A stretch of 64,000 nucleotides of DNA from Imbricaverruca yamaguchii. Taxonomy: Eukaryota > Arthropoda > Thecostraca > Neoverrucidae. Every line of letters begins with the position of its first letter. Position 1 is the first letter of the stretch. The notes beneath the pieces were generated by a model. It was not told the DNA's origin. It saw nothing but the letters and a program-made list of their open reading frames with translations, and did not search any database. The stretch is from positions 75,001 to 139,000 of the forward strand of contig JAOTOL010000867.1 in assembly GCA_034440575.1 (NCBI GenBank). Direction: 5' to 3'. A program made the translations under genes and the position numbers. Positions 10,465 through 23,285 of this stretch are shown here, piece after piece.

Positions 10465-10915
10465 TGACGTGCATATTTGTGACCGTGACAGAATCGCGAT
10501 AGCTATAAGGAATCTAACGACTGACGTCATTTAATCACTTCATTACGAGTATTGTATATATTATCAATAAAGGATACGTCATAATGACGTCATATCACTC
10601 GAACTACATATGAACAACTCTCCATAAGGCTTGAACTCATCCCGAAAGTCCGATGGTCTGGTTCTGGAAAATTCTAGCATACTCGGGTAGTTGTCATTCA
10701 TATGCATTCTTCATGGTTTGCTGTACATTACGGTGTAAGTATTTTCAATTTATATCACCGCCAAAATTTGGTAGCCTAACACCTGCGCTTTTAGAATCTT
10801 GTTTAACTGTTCATTTAACATGTTCATTTAGACTGCAAACTAGACGCAAAATATCATTATTGAAAGGTAGATCGAACCGTGGCCCTCCAATGTTGTTTTG
10901 CAACCGGTGACGTCA
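10465..10915. promoter_or_regulatory. Cluster of CRE/ATF-type sites upstream of ZFAND2-like gene
   Basis: Perfect TGACGTCA palindromes lie at 10522-10529, 10585-10592 and 10908-10915, with a TGACGT at 10465-10470 and a further half site at 10305-10310. They lie about 500-900 bp upstream of the minus-strand ATG at 10019. TGACGTCA is the canonical CREB/ATF binding palindrome. A role in stress induction of the zinc-finger gene is inference only. Confidence 0.45.
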
Positions 10916-11044
10916 CATGGGCTAGACAATTGCTCAGTAGGTACCTATAACGTATACCTGTATAGGTGTAGGTTCCTGTAGGTGCTCCAGCTAAACTTCC
11001 GTGTGTTCCACACCACATTTATAATATTAAATACCATCAAAATT

Positions 11045-11835
11045 TGACAAAATTGGGTTCATTTTAGGGGCCTCCTCGTTCATCATGGGGTCTCATTTCC
11101 AATCTTGTGTCGTCCTCTCCCGAATTAGATGCCTCCTCCCATGTCTGGGTCATCTATTTCTATCTTGGTGGAACCTTACCCGTTTTGGCGCCTGCTTTTG
11201 CGTCTCCGAAACCTCAACTCATTTCCACTGATTTTCTTTTTCGTCTTAGGACCTCGTCTCATTTTCTGGGGCCTCTCATCCCACAGTGGGGCCCCTTTGA
11301 AGTTCTGGGGTCCTCCGTGCCAATTTTTGGCACTCTCTTGATTTCTGGGGCTTCCTACACTCTCCTAGGTGACTCGTTTTCCAAATTATGGGACTCGTCA
11401 TGGAGGCCCCTAATTTGGATAATGTTCTTTTCGTCCTGAGGAGCCTCCTTATCGTCCTGGGGCCTCATTTTTCTTCCTGTGGTCCTCATTTTTCTCCCGG
11501 GGCCCTCAATTTCGTCCGGGGTCTCCTTTTCGTCCTGGAAGCCTCCTTTTCGTCATTTTTCGTCATGGGGGACTCCTTTTCGTCCTGGGTCCTCCTCTTC
11601 GTCCTGGGGGCCTCCTCCCAATCTCTGTTCTACATCCCTTATAGGGACCTGTTGATATTTCCTGGGGGCCTCGTTGTCAGGCTTGGGGCCTCCTTGACAG
11701 CATGATCTTCTGTCCCGTCGTCCTCCTTGCTCATTTTTTCCTGTGCATGTCCGGACATGGGCCTCCTCAAATTTCGGGGGCGGTGAGCCCAGTCTCACGG
11801 CAGGGGAGATTTCCCCCGCTCCCCCCAGATGGCGA
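11045..11835 (-). repeat. Family-4 GGCCCC-rich element (inverted)
   Basis: On the minus strand the header (TCGCCATCT plus a G run, then ACATGCACAGGAAA) begins near 11835. It is followed toward 11045 by degenerate ~24-bp AGGAGGCCCC units. In this copy the half unit reads AGGACGAA, giving repeated TTCGTCCTGG on the plus strand. Confidence 0.7.
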
Positions 11836-12084
11836 TGCCTCTGCCTGTGAAAAAAGTGTGTGGCTTGAATGCCTATGAAGATGTGTGGTCTGGAAGAGTA
11901 GCAATCCTGCATGTTGGCAGTTCAGCGGTGAACTGTTATTTCAAACTGCATGGTGTGGTATATACATTTAGCGACACATCGTACACTATGGTTGAATCGA
12001 GGCAGTGAAAATATAACCGGATTGTGACTAGTATGATCACAGACCATGTGGCTGTGACCAGGTGATATGCCACGGCTAAAGGTT

Positions 12085-13003
12085 AAGCGTGGCACAAACA
12101 TTCAACGTTAGATAACCACCTATCGGATAAATATCCACGAACGAAGGGGGTCCCCAGGGCAGTGTGCTAAGGGTTGCACTCTTTGGCATCATGATTAATA
12201 CTACATGTGTCCTTTTCTCACCGATTGGCAGGTCCCTTTTCGTTGACCATGTAGCAATTTGGTGATGCTCATCCAGTTCACCATCGAAGGCCCAGCGGCT
12301 GCAGCTAGCAGTATCCCACTTGCAAAACTGGATCTTTGAGAACGGGCTTCGGTTCTTGGCTGCAAACACCGCTGGGATGCATTTTTGTCTGCGTCGTCGA
12401 AGCTGCCTAGACCCAGGTATCCAGGTGTATGGGAGACCCGTTCCCTTTCAGCGCGCTCCCCGGTTTTTAGGAGTCATTTTGACACCCGTCTTCCCTACGA
12501 GGAACATTTTAAAGCACTTCGAGAGAAGTGTTTTACATAGCTAAACTTGCTGAAGATGACTGCACGCACGTTCTATGAAGGAGACAGAAGAACCATGCTG
12601 CTGCTGTATCGTTCCCTCATCCGATCAAAACTGGACTATGCATGTTTCGTTTATGACAGTTCATGTACAACAAGCAAACGCACACTGGGCACTGCATGCT
12701 ACACCATAACTCCGTCTGTCACATGACCTAGAACACATAGCCTCATTCGAAGGATACGTCCCGATGTATGCAGACGGATCTAAAGTTGATGATGGTGTGT
12801 GTAGTGCATTTCTTTCTGGGCCTCTGTAAAGATCTTTTCCCTACTACCACATGCAACGATCTACACATCGGAGCTGATTGCCATCACAAACCCCTCAATT
12901 TTATTGAATTGTGACTGTAGGCTTCGAATGTTATTTTTACCGATTCCCTCAGCAGTCTTTGGGCGCTAAAACAGGTTAACCCATCGGACCCTATTGTACG
13001 CAG
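12085..13003 (+). pseudogene. Decayed LINE: reverse transcriptase C-terminal half plus RNase H
   Basis: Mixed-frame translation gives a GGPQGSVL motif (RT block 4), then SLFVDHVAIW, the FxDD catalytic box with the second Asp changed to His. Next come LQNWIFENGLRF, a FLGVI segment, and YRSLIRSKLDYACFVYDS, the usual RT thumb. Downstream is MYADGSKVDDGV, the first RNase H strand with its catalytic Asp, and then VIFTDSLSSLWALKQ, a second RNase H acidic position. An RNase H domain after RT places it with I-group LINEs. Stops and shifts are frequent. It ends where a family-4 element begins at about 13003. Confidence 0.8.
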
Positions 13004-13600
13004 GGGTGTCGCCACCGGGGGGGTTCAGCGGGGACAGTCGCCCCCTGCCGCGCACTGTGGGGGGGGCGGCACCGCCCCCTGCCATTTGAGGAGGCCTCTA
13101 TCCGAAAATGCACAGAAAAGAAAGTTAGCAAGGAGGCCGACGGGACAGAAGATCATGCTGGGAAGGAGGCCCCAAAACTTGCAACGAGGCCCCTAGGAAA
13201 TCTGATCGGGTCCCTATAAGAGATTGGGAGGAGATCCCCAGGACGAAAAGGATGCCACGAGCAAGAAGCCAGCCAGGTTAGACAAGAAGGCTTCCGATGG
13301 GTGGCAGGCTATTCTTAAGTTGAAAAACGAAGCGCCCAAGATCGAAGAGCAGGCCCCTACAATATAAAATGATGAAATATTGGACATGGGAGAGCTTCAC
13401 CCTGACGCAGGAGGAGGCCCCAAGATGGGCAAGAAGGTTTCCGAAGGAATGAAAGAAGGCCAGAGCCAGCAGGATGAGGGATATTTTGGGAGAGGATGAC
13501 CCTAAGAGACGTGGGTATAACCACGGATTCGAAAGAGACAAATCAGGGTCGCGGTATGTTCGAACAAGATAGAGGCGCCTGCCCCCGCCAACCCCAAAAA
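13003..13600 (+). repeat. Family-4 GGCCCC-rich element
   Basis: The header TCGCCACCGGGGGG, the CCGCCCCCTGCC block and the ACATGCACAGAAAA-like segment are followed by about 15 degenerate ~24-bp units. It abuts the RNase H LINE on the left and family-3 copy 2 on the right. Confidence 0.7.
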
Positions 13601-13604
13601 AATA

Positions 13605-16600
13605 ATCGTTGGAATTCAGCCAATTTTTCCAGTGTCATTTTCAGCCACTTCAATTATATGTTCAATGTATTTAAATTTTTCAGATTTACAATTGTTAAAA
13701 ATGATATTTTGGGAACTAAAGGTTCCGTCAAAATTACTAAGTTTCACTATATATAATTGCCAATGAACATCTAGCTTGATGTCATATGTGCTGAGCCAGA
13801 TTTCGCGATCAGCATAGACCAATGCTCTAAGTATGTTAAACGTTGCTCTTTTATGGCAGGAAAAACATAAAATACTGGACGATGTTTTTATGGTTATAAA
13901 TATGGACCTACAATTATCTTTCCCATGTTTTCTTGTTGTACTGGCACATATTTCAATGCAATGACAACCAGAGTGGATAAAGGGTGTGTCACCGCGGGCA
14001 TGTACCCCGACGTTGAAGGTGGCGTCCCCCAGGCCAGGAAAAGGCGTCCCTCTGAAAAGGTTCCTTTTTCAGCCGGGGGCGCCCCTATGAAATAAAAAGG
14101 CACCCCTTTGGAAGAAAATGCCGAGTTCTTTTAGGAAGGTCCGAGTGCAAACCGCTCCCTCGAATTCTGCAGTCAGAGGCGCCCATCCAGGTGATTTCGC
14201 AGTGGCGCCGCTCCAAAGGAATGGCGCCCCTCCAGACAGGTGCCCACATGGCAATTCCTGGATCTACCCATGATTACAGCATTGGTCTCTCGGCGGTTAT
14301 GAACTCCGGCTAGTTATAAAATTGTGCACATTCACGAGTGGCTTCTCTTGAAAAATTAACAACTTCCGTTGAGCCATTAGCAGGAGCGCGGGAATTTGAA
14401 AAAGTGCTATATTTTATATATCCGGAACAGCAATGTGGCAATGTATATTACATACCAGCGATGAGAGCACCGTCTGACCAGGTTATGACGGATTTTTGGG
14501 GGTGCCCCTAGTCATATAGGATACCAGTACGTGTTGTTACAATGGCTGCAAACAAAAATACAGCTGACCCTCCTATTCCTATTACATGCAATCATTTAGT
14601 ATAACGCCGGACCTTTGATACCTTTATTTCTATATATATGAACATTCAGATACCGTACTGCACGCCACGTCGAATGAAACTCAGATAATGCAGATTGAAG
14701 CCGCGAGGACTCTGAAAATTATACGAACCGTACACCTCGAAGCTTGATCTGACATGTTCCGGGTTGAAATTTTGCTCGAGAGCTGCCCACGGGCTTTCTC
14801 TTGATGCAAAGCATGGGTAGCTTTGGGAGAAAAAGAAGAAATGCGGGGCGATCGAAGAAATGAGCTCGACCTTTGAGTAGGAAATCAATGTGACTTCTGA
14901 ACAATTTGCTAGAGTACCACACGGCACATGGAATGACTCCATGTGATGAAGATTGAAGACAGCGACGCGGCGCGAGGACTTCGAACAGATTAAGCTAGCC
15001 TTCAGTCTTGTGGTTTGACATTGACATGTCCTGGTTTCAAATGTTACTCGAGGTGCACCACGGGCTAATTTTTGATACAAGATGTGGGTAGCTTGGGGCG
15101 AAGAAAAAATGCGAGGCGACCAAGGAAATCGGTTTGACCTTTGCCCTTATAAATTAGCTATATTTGGTAACACTATAATACGGCACGAATCACGTCGAAG
15201 GACACCCACTTGGTGCAAATTGAACCCATAGCGACGAATCACGAGGACTTCGAAACATTCAAACTAACCTTTGACCATGAGGTTTGCCCTTGACATATCC
15301 CGGCTTAAAAATGTTTCTCGAGGTTTCACCATGAGCTATCACTTGACACCCAATGCCACGATTGTCCATACGTTGTCAAGAATGACATCCATTTTCTGCA
15401 AATTGAAGCCATAGCGACGAAACGCGAGGACATCGAAGAACTCAATCAAACCTTTGGCCTTGATATGTCTCGGTTTGAAATGGAGCTGGGTAGGCCTGGG
15501 TGAAAACCACAAGAATGTAAGGCGGCTGAAGAAATCAGGTTGAATTTTGACCCGTTCAGATTATTTCGAAATATCAACTTTCTGGTATTGTACAGCACGA
15601 ATGGCATAACACGAATGGCACAACACGAATGGCATAACACGAATGACATCCATTTTCTGCAAATTGAAGTCATAGCGACGCAACGCGATGACATCGAAGA
15701 ACTCACTCAAACCTTTGACCATAAGATGTTCCGGTTTGAACTGTTACTCGAGTGTTCACCACAGGTTATTGCTTGGTACTAAATTTGGATAAGTGAGAGA
15801 ATATGAAAGAAAATGGCGACCGAAGTATCAGCTTGACCTTTGTCCTTGACAAATAATTCGGTTCCTTAGCCTCCAATAGATGCTGCATAACAAGCCTCCA
15901 ATAGATGAAGCTAACCATTGACCTAGAAGTTTGACCTTGGCATGTACAGATTTGAAATGTTGCAGTATAGTTCACCACAAGCTATTACTTGATACCAATT
16001 TTGGCAGGCTCGGTTGAAAGCGAAAAAAAAAGAATGGGAGGCGATCGAAGAAACTGGCTTACGTTGACTCTTGACCGTTAAAGCTGCAATGCGAGACCTG
16101 TGTAGTTCCTTCCGACGTGTCCTGTGCTAATTGATTCGAACGATCATAAACCCGTTGCTGAATGCCGACGTCAATGCAAATACGCCTCTGGCGATTAGGT
16201 CGCTAAATACGAGTACAAATACGACGGTAACTTGGCGTACATCCTTAAGGCTGCCCATGACTTTCCTCGGTGCTCTTGATATGCAAGAATACCCAGAGTC
16301 GCATTTTTTAAAAGATATATGAGCAAGAGAATGCAACCTAAGACGTATAAAGCCTTGCGATAATGCGGAGGTGTTGCCTAGCAGAGCATAGTTTTCCACC
16401 AAAGCGAAAACAGAAGATGGTCAATGTTCATGTTATTCAAGAATGGCCTGGAAGCTGACATTTCTAACGTTTGCTGATTTACTATTCGGAGATTTTACAA
16501 CAGATAGGCTGTGAAGCTTGTTTATTGGCTACATCGGCTTTTAGTATTTTTGGTGATTATTTTGAATATATATTTTGACTCTTTTTTGTCAAAATATATT

Positions 16601-16675
16601 TGCCATATATAAACAAAATATACATACTTAAGTATAATTTTGCGGCGATAATACTCAGGTAACTGAGGCTTGGGG
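13605..16675 (+). repeat. Family-3 large repeat, copy 2 (most complete)
   Basis: The copy is about 3.07 kb. Order: a 5' AT-rich segment, the GGCGCCCCT-motif block (about 14030-14240), and a CGGCTAGTTATAAAATTGTGC landmark. About six units of ~250 bp follow (14570-16080), each with landmarks CAAATTGAAGCCATAGCGACG, CGAGGACATCGAA and ATTCAAACTAACCTTTGACC. The unique 3' part ends near a GAGGCTTGGGGGACAC motif. The inverted copy at 49330-53345 ends at the same points. No recognisable enzyme is encoded. Family-4 sequence flanks both ends. Confidence 0.75.
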
Positions 16676-16679
16676 GACA

Positions 16680-17625
16680 CTGAAAAAAAAAGCGGACAAG
16701 TCGCCACGAGACGAAAGAGGTGGCCCCAAGACGGGTAAGGCTCTACCAGGATAGAAAAGGATGATTCGGAGACGCAGTAGGAGGCACGTATTTCAGAAGA
16801 GGACGCTACAACACCGGCAATGAGGCCCGATTATAAACGAGGAGGCCCCAAAGTGGAAGAGGAAGGCTGCTATAAAAGACAGATCTCTCACGGGACGAAA
16901 AGAAAGGCACAAAACCGGTAAGAAGGTCCCCATTAATTGACAACGCTGCTGAAGTATGGAAGGATGGATGTAATTTGGAAGAGGAGGCACCTAGGAAAGA
17001 AAAGGAATCAATCAGGAGATAAGAGGTCACCCCTAAGATGGGCAAAGCCCGAGTCAGAACAGAGCAGGAGACCCCCCAAGACGTGATAGGAGGCCACTAA
17101 TCTGGAAATGGAGGCACATAGAATAGAAAATAGGCCACTGCAGTATCCACAAGAAGCCCCGAAAGACGGGCTAGGAGGCTACCAGGACTTCATGAGGTAC
17201 GGAAGATCGGAAAGGAGGCCTCATAAAATGAAAATATGTCCCTAAGATGGGAGGGGTAGCCTGTGCGATAAGTACCCCTACAGGTGAAATTTCATGAGGG
17301 TCCAAAAATTGAAGCCTCTCCAGACCCGAAGACGGGTGAGACGTCGCCAGGACAAAGGAGGTCGCCGTGAGGTGGCAGAAGGCCCCTAATTTGACAGAGG
17401 ACACCACAGGTCATGGTAAGTGTCCAACAAGTTGAAAGAGAGGGCCCTATAAGACAGGAGATGGGTGCATGGAATACAGAGAGGGTATGATACATCCAAG
17501 ACGAGGCTCAAGAAGGCTGGGAGGCTCAAGAAAGTAAGACAAGGCTCCTTAAGACGTGAGGGGAGGCCCCTAATTTGCCAGAGTAAGCCCGTAGGAAATG
17601 ACAGGAGGTCCCCGCACGCAAGATG
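16680..17625 (+). repeat. Family-4 GGCCCC-rich element
   Basis: Degenerate ~24-bp units (GGAGGCCCC plus AAGACGGG or AATTTGGAA halves), starting from a GTCGCCACGAGACG header remnant right after family-3 copy 2. The tract ends where the CR1 3' tail begins. Confidence 0.65.
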
Positions 17626-17719
17626 ATAAAGACATAAAAGATTAGTGCAACTATGAGCCACAAGGGCCCTTCTTGGTTGCACTCTGTACACTGAACCAGT
17701 TGCCCACCAAATCTGTCAA

Positions 17720-20700
17720 TCAGCCCTCCCTGTAATACTGAAAAGCAAGCCCTCTATTCTTATAATGATTGTCTATGCTGTTTTTAAAGATGTTCAATGT
17801 GCTGCTACTGACGATGTTTTCTGGCAGCTGGTTCCAGTGTTCTACTACCCTGTTGGTGAAGAAAGTTTGCCTTAACCTTGTTCTGCTGTGGTTAACTTTA
17901 ATTTTGAATTTATGACCTCTAATTGCATCATTTCTGTTAAATTCAAACATTTCCCCAAGGTATCCCCTCTCCAGACCATGGACAAATTTAAAGACCTCGA
18001 TGAGATCTCCTCTCAGCCTTCTATATCTAAGTGAAAACATATTCAATTTTTTTCAATCTTTCCTCATATGCCAGGTTGCTTATGCCATTAACCATTTTTG
18101 TAGCCCTCTTTTGTACTCTCTCTAAAAGCCAACAATCTTTTTCATAGCTAGGAGACCAAGCTTGGATGCAGTATTCCAAATGTGGCCTGACGTATGCACA
18201 GTAAAGCTTCCTGATCACTTCTTCACTTCTGTATGATACATTCCTATTTATTGCCCCGAGCATTCTCAGTGCCTTCTTCCTGGCTTCCTTGGTCTGTTCT
18301 GATGCCCCCAGTTTTGTGTTTAGAATAACACCTAAATCCTTCTCCTGTTGAGTCACTGATAGCACTTGGCCACCCATCAAGTATGGAGCCTTCATATGCT
18401 GCTTACCTACATGCATGATTTTGCACTTATCAAAATTAAATTTCATTTGCCATTCTTCGGACCACTTCACAAGTTCGTCTAAGTCTTTTTGCAGCGAGAT
18501 ATGCTCATCTTGACCTGTTATTGCCCTAAAGACCTTCAAATCATCCGCAAATTTCAAAACTTTACTGCTTAGGCCACTTTCAATGTTATTTACAAATATA
18601 ATGAACAGTAATGGCCCTAGTACTGACCCCTGGGGGACTCCACTAAAAACATTTTGCCATGATGACTTTGTACCATTTAGCATCACTCTTTGCTGTCTAT
18701 CTGAAAGCCACAACTCTATCCATTTTAAGATGCTACCTGCAATACCATGGGACTGAAGCTGTATCATTAACCGTGTATGGGGTACCTTGTCAAAGGCCTT
18801 ACTAAAGTCAAGATATGCTACATCAACCTGATTTCCCTGATCAAATTGTTCTGTGGCGAAGTTCAAAAAGTCCAAGAGGTTTGTGAGACACGATCGTCCT
18901 TTTCTAAATCCATGTTGAGTATCTTAAATCAATCTGCTACCTTCCAGATTACTAACTATTCTATCCTTGATAATTGATTCGTGTACCTTGCAGACTAGGG
19001 ATGTGAGACTTACTGGCCTATAGTTTTCAACTTTCCCTCTTTCTCCTTTCTTGAAAATAGGAACTACATTTGCCTTTTTCCAATCGGTTGGAATTTCATT
19101 TTGTGAAACTGATCTAGAAAGTATTATACTAATTGGAAATGCCAGTTCCTTTTCAGTTTCCCCCAACCCCCTAGCATAAATATCATCAGGTCTCGCTGCC
19201 TTGTTTGGCTTTATTTTCCTGATATGATTGTAAAATTATCACTATCAATGACATCAACATCATTTGTCAGATCCCATGTCACTGAACTATGGTGTACGGT
19301 CGGCAGATTGGTCATATCTTCCCATGTAAACACTGATTTAAACTGCTTGCTCAGCTCCTCAACCATCTCACTATCCTCATCCAATGTAGCGTTTACTTCC
19401 AGTGGACCAATTGTGCTAGAAACTTTACTCAGCTTGTAGAAACTAAGAACTTTTTATTGTCCCCATTACAGTTTCTAGCTAAATCAAGTTCTTTTGCTCG
19501 CTTTGCTGCTCTGGTTTTTGCTTCAGTGTCTCTAGCTTTTCGATACGCCTTTAGATTAACAACATTTGAGGCTTCTTTAAAGACTCTAAATGCAGTTTTC
19601 TTAGCCTTAATTGCTTTTATCAAGTCTGGTGTAAGCCATGCTGGCTTTCCTACCCTTCTTTTGCGTCTTTGCTTTCGGGGGACATGTCTAATCTGAGTTT
19701 CCTTCAAGTAAGATTTGAACTTTTCCCACATTTCACAGGCATTTAAATTGGAGAATTCTTCTTCCCATCTGATGGCACTTAAAGCCACTCTCATGCCGTC
19801 AAAGTCTGCTCTGTTGAAATTTGGAACCTTTACCAAATTATCCTTGATAATTTCCCCTACATGTGCCTTGAATCTAACTATGTTATGGTCACTTTTTCCC
19901 AGAGTTTCGCCTACAGTCAAGTCTTGAACCAAGTCACTTAAATCCGAGAATACAAGGTCCAAGAATGAACCATGCCTGGTAGGTTCCGATACAAACTGTT
20001 GTAAGAACAGGTCCTCTTCAAGGCATTTCCTAAACATTTTGCATGATGGGGAGCCAACACCAGCATTTTCATATCCCTTTAGATTAAAGTCACCAAGAAT
20101 AAGGCACTTCCTCTTAACGTTTCTACTGATTTCCTCACAAATCACCTTGTCAAGCTCCAGTTGCTGAGAATGTGGCAGGGTTCCTGATCGGTAGAAAGCT
20201 CCTATCCTAAGAGTATTGCTGTTGCCTTTTCCCACAGTGACATCAAGCCAAATGGACTCCACAGACACATTTTTATCCCCACCTGCTACTTTTTTAGAAC
20301 TGAATAAGCTATTCATATAGAGCATTACACCACCCCCCTTTCATTGCTGGACCCCTATTGCACGAAAACATATTGTATCCCTGGATCTCATAGTCCTGTA
20401 AGTTATCTCCAAAATACCCTTCACTGACCCATGCCTCCGTAATGCAAACAAAATCTGGTTCTTCCTCAGCAACATAACACTTGAACTCATCAAATTTGGA
20501 ACGGATACTCTGAGCATTAAACATCATACACTTAACAAATGCTCCATAACCACCTTTGGCTTTTTCATACTGAGGAGTTCTTTTATCACTAGATGAACTA
20601 TCACTCTGTCCCCTTGAATTGCTGCTGTCCCTATTTGCAGACTTTGAGGTTCTATTGCCTTGGCTGACACTATTGGAATATTCCTGAGTTGGCAATACAA

Positions 20701-20720
20701 TTTCATCCCTCCCCACCCCA
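17720..20720 (-). pseudogene. CR1 ORF2: AP-endonuclease and reverse transcriptase
   Basis: The endonuclease part (19429-20720) has MMFNAQSIRSKFDE at its start, a PDFVCITEAW motif with the catalytic Glu, a LILGDFN motif and a GKSDHN motif with the catalytic His. The RT part (18027-19166) has WKKANVVPIFKKGE, YRPVSLTS, LDFSKAFDKVPH, SGVPQGSVLGPLLF and the catalytic LKFADDLKVF box. The C-terminal end (17720-18046) has the CR1/L2-type VVEHWNQLPENIV strand. Frame changes near 18035, 18900, 19430 and 20320 split the gene. The product would nick target DNA and prime cDNA synthesis there. Confidence 0.9.
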
Positions 20721-20727
20721 TTTCCTA

Positions 20728-21662
20728 GTTTCCCTGAAGGACATGCTCGTACACTTTGCCTAACACATGGACCCCCTTCTCAGAGAAGTGCAGGCCATCC
20801 CTCTGATAGAGGTCCCACGATGCATAAAACCTGCTCCACTCGTCTACAAATGTAAAACCTAGCTCATGGCAGAGCTTTCCTACCCTGGCGTTAGCTGCCA
20901 GTGCCCTAGAGCTCCACTCAGGGAGGCTCTAGCCCTAGGCAAAATTGCTGTTACAATGACTCTATTGGTACCCTTCAGGGTGGCCAGAAGGGCCCTGTAC
21001 TCCCGCAGAAGCTCCTCACTCCTAGTATGACCTATGTTATTTACCCCTACATGCACTATGACTGTGTTAAACTGGTGATCACTGGTGACCTGTGCCACCG
21101 CAGGTACCAGGTCCTTCACCTTGGCACCAGGCCTGGTGATGCACCTCCTGTCCCTCCTACCTTTACAAAATACCCGCTCTAAATGTCGCACACGAGAGTT
21201 TCCTAGGATCAGCACTGACTCGTTACTACTACTATCCTGGGGGCAGTCATCCGATGCCTGGAACATATTTGTTGTTAATATGCCTGCCCGCTGGACCGGT
21301 CGGCTAGACTTCCTCCCGCTCCTACCACCTGCCACCTGTCACTCACTGACCCTTTCCTTAGGTTCGCGTCTCCAAATCCTCCACCCCCTGACCTCATGCC
21401 ACTTCCCCTCCTGTGACCTACCAGAACTACCCCTCCTCTGTTCACTATTAACACTCCCCTCTCGAGAGATCCCAGCCACCTCCACAGTAGGGGAAGCCTC
21501 AGCTACCTGGTGGCCTGCGACCACCTGGGCATATGATGTCCCTGCTACGGAGTGACCCCTTGTTGCTTTATCTTTCCTACCCTGTACAACAAGGGCTTGG
21601 AAACCTCTGTCTTAAGGGTCCTAATCTCTTCCTCTAGTGCCTGCATCCTGGTCGAAACCATT
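20728..21662 (-). pseudogene. CR1 ORF1 with SGNH esterase domain
   Basis: The start ATG near 21660 is followed by a short coiled-coil-like stretch (MQALEEEIRTLKTEV). The esterase domain shows block I as VLILGNSRVRHLE (Gly-Asn-Ser rather than the usual Gly-Asp-Ser), block III as VIVHVGVNNIG, and block V as DGLHFSEKG with the Asp-x-x-His pair. Shifts near 20890 and 21540 break the frame. CR1 ORF1 esterases are known from several animal lineages; their role in transposition is unsettled. Confidence 0.8.
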
Positions 21663-21699
21663 CTAAACGCTGCAGCTTATGCCTAGATTTAGATTCAAA

Positions 21700-22410
21700 T
21701 TAACTCGCTAAACAACCGACAAAAAAGCCAACTATCATTCACTATAAATCGCTACCTCCTATACTGTCAGTTAATTATCTGAGTACCTCAAGAAAAGCAG
21801 AAACTATTAAACAATTGTTTTTTTTTTTTTGTTTTTTTTTTAAATAAATAAATAAACAAAATGTCTAATCCAATTGTCTTCCACACAAGTAGACAACTAT
21901 ATGAATATCCCTTTTGATATCACTTATGGCTAGACAGAAAAATGAACAGTCACACAGCACTTATGAATACCCCCAACTTACTGCCAATTAAACCCTTTCT
22001 TAAACTTCAACACCAAACACACTATGCACAACAAAAAATAAATAAAGTATGTTAGGATATTATGAATGTTGTCTAATGTACTTATGAAATCTACACACTT
22101 GTAATATCTCCTACTACAGAAATCGAAGCGTCGAGAACACGCCGAAAGCCACGAGACCTCGCCTTGGCGCACAAGAAGATGGCGCACGGCGGCGTCGCTA
22201 GGTTAATATAGTATAGTTTGCGTGCTACGAAAATGCTTATAAGATAAAAACTAATGAAATATAATCACAGAAGTAATTGCTAAACACCTATCCACAGCTT
22301 AGACTAGAGTACTGCCCTGTTCTGCAACGACTTATCTGGAAACCTGGAGCTCCGACGGACGTCCTCCCACCTGACACCTGTATGATGCCATAAGACGTTT
22401 AAGCAGTCAT
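21700..22410. other. 5' end or flank of CR1, then unassigned sequence
   Basis: The left part may be CR1 5' UTR (T runs at 21818-21842). Nothing coding was recognised to 22410. Confidence 0.35.
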
Positions 22411-23285
22411 GATAGAGGAGGACCATGACACAGTGGGCATCTAGTTTGGAAAATAGATCCATATGTGTCGAGAATAGGTCTCAGGGCACACGAGAAATCC
22501 CCAAGGGAGATGAGGCTCTCGGGATACAAGAGGAAGCGCCAAAGACGCACAATGAGACACAAAATGTCAGATCGGGCCATAAGAAACAGTGCATGGGGAT
22601 GGGGCATTGACCCCAGAAGGTTCCCAAGACAAAAAGCCGAGACGTACAAGGAGCCACCCGGCACCCAGATTACACGACGAGGCACTCGATGTGTGACAAG
22701 AGGTTCATTATTTGAAAAAGGATTCCCAGGGCTTGGAATGGAGACCCTCTCTCCACTTACCCGAATGTGAAAGAGTAGGCCCCGAAGATAAGCTAGGAGG
22801 GCATAGGATATAATTAGTGATTTTCCCCGCACGCAAGACGAGGTTCCAATACGAGTAAAAAGGCCTCTGCAGAAATGAGAGGTCACCCAGATAGGAAAGG
22901 AGGCTCCTAATTTGGAAGAGAAGTACACCTAGGAGAGGAGAAGTCTACCAGACCACCAGACACAGATGAGAAAACCTTCAAGATGATAGGTGTCTAACTG
23001 CGGAAAAGTGGTCCTTCAGAGGGGGTAGGAGTTTCCAGAGCTGAAAAAATAGTCGCCAAAGATGGACAAGGAGGCCCCCAGGTTAGAAAAGGATGAAGCC
23101 AATGGGATAGGGGATCGGGATTCGGAGACGCAGGAGACCTCCAAAGTGGGTAAGACTCCCCCATGATAGAATATGGAGCTGCCGAGACGTAACAGGATAC
23201 ACCAAATTCGGAAGATAAGGCTTCAATATTGAAAATGAAGCCATATAATGGAAGAGGAGTCCTCTGAGATAGGAGAGGAAGTGTA
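22410..23285 (+). repeat. Family-4 GGCCCC-rich element (diverged)
   Basis: Degenerate ~24-bp units with AGGAGGCCCC, GAAAAGGAG and AATTTGGAAGAG halves. A CCCCGCACGCAAGA motif near 22828 recurs at the CR1 3' junction at 17610, suggesting that CR1 copy 1 landed in a family-4 element. Confidence 0.6.

Larger units (their letters stand above)
17625..21700 (-). mobile_element. CR1-type LINE, nearly full length, frameshifted
   Basis: About 4.1 kb, running from ORF1 (start near 21660) through ORF2 (endonuclease, RT, C-terminal domain) to an 8-bp-type tail (TTTTATGTCTTTAT on the minus strand). It is about 98% alike by eye to 58597-61740 over long stretches. ORF1 carries an SGNH esterase domain, a feature of CR1 LINEs. 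Several frameshifts and stops split both ORFs, so it is a dead copy. It lies between two family-4 tracts. Confidence 0.9.

Noticed and set aside
16131..16322. 63-codon frame conserved between family-3 copies 2 and 3 (also 49678-49869, minus)
   Set aside because: Both copies share the DNA repeat, so a short shared frame is expected; no protein family is recognised.
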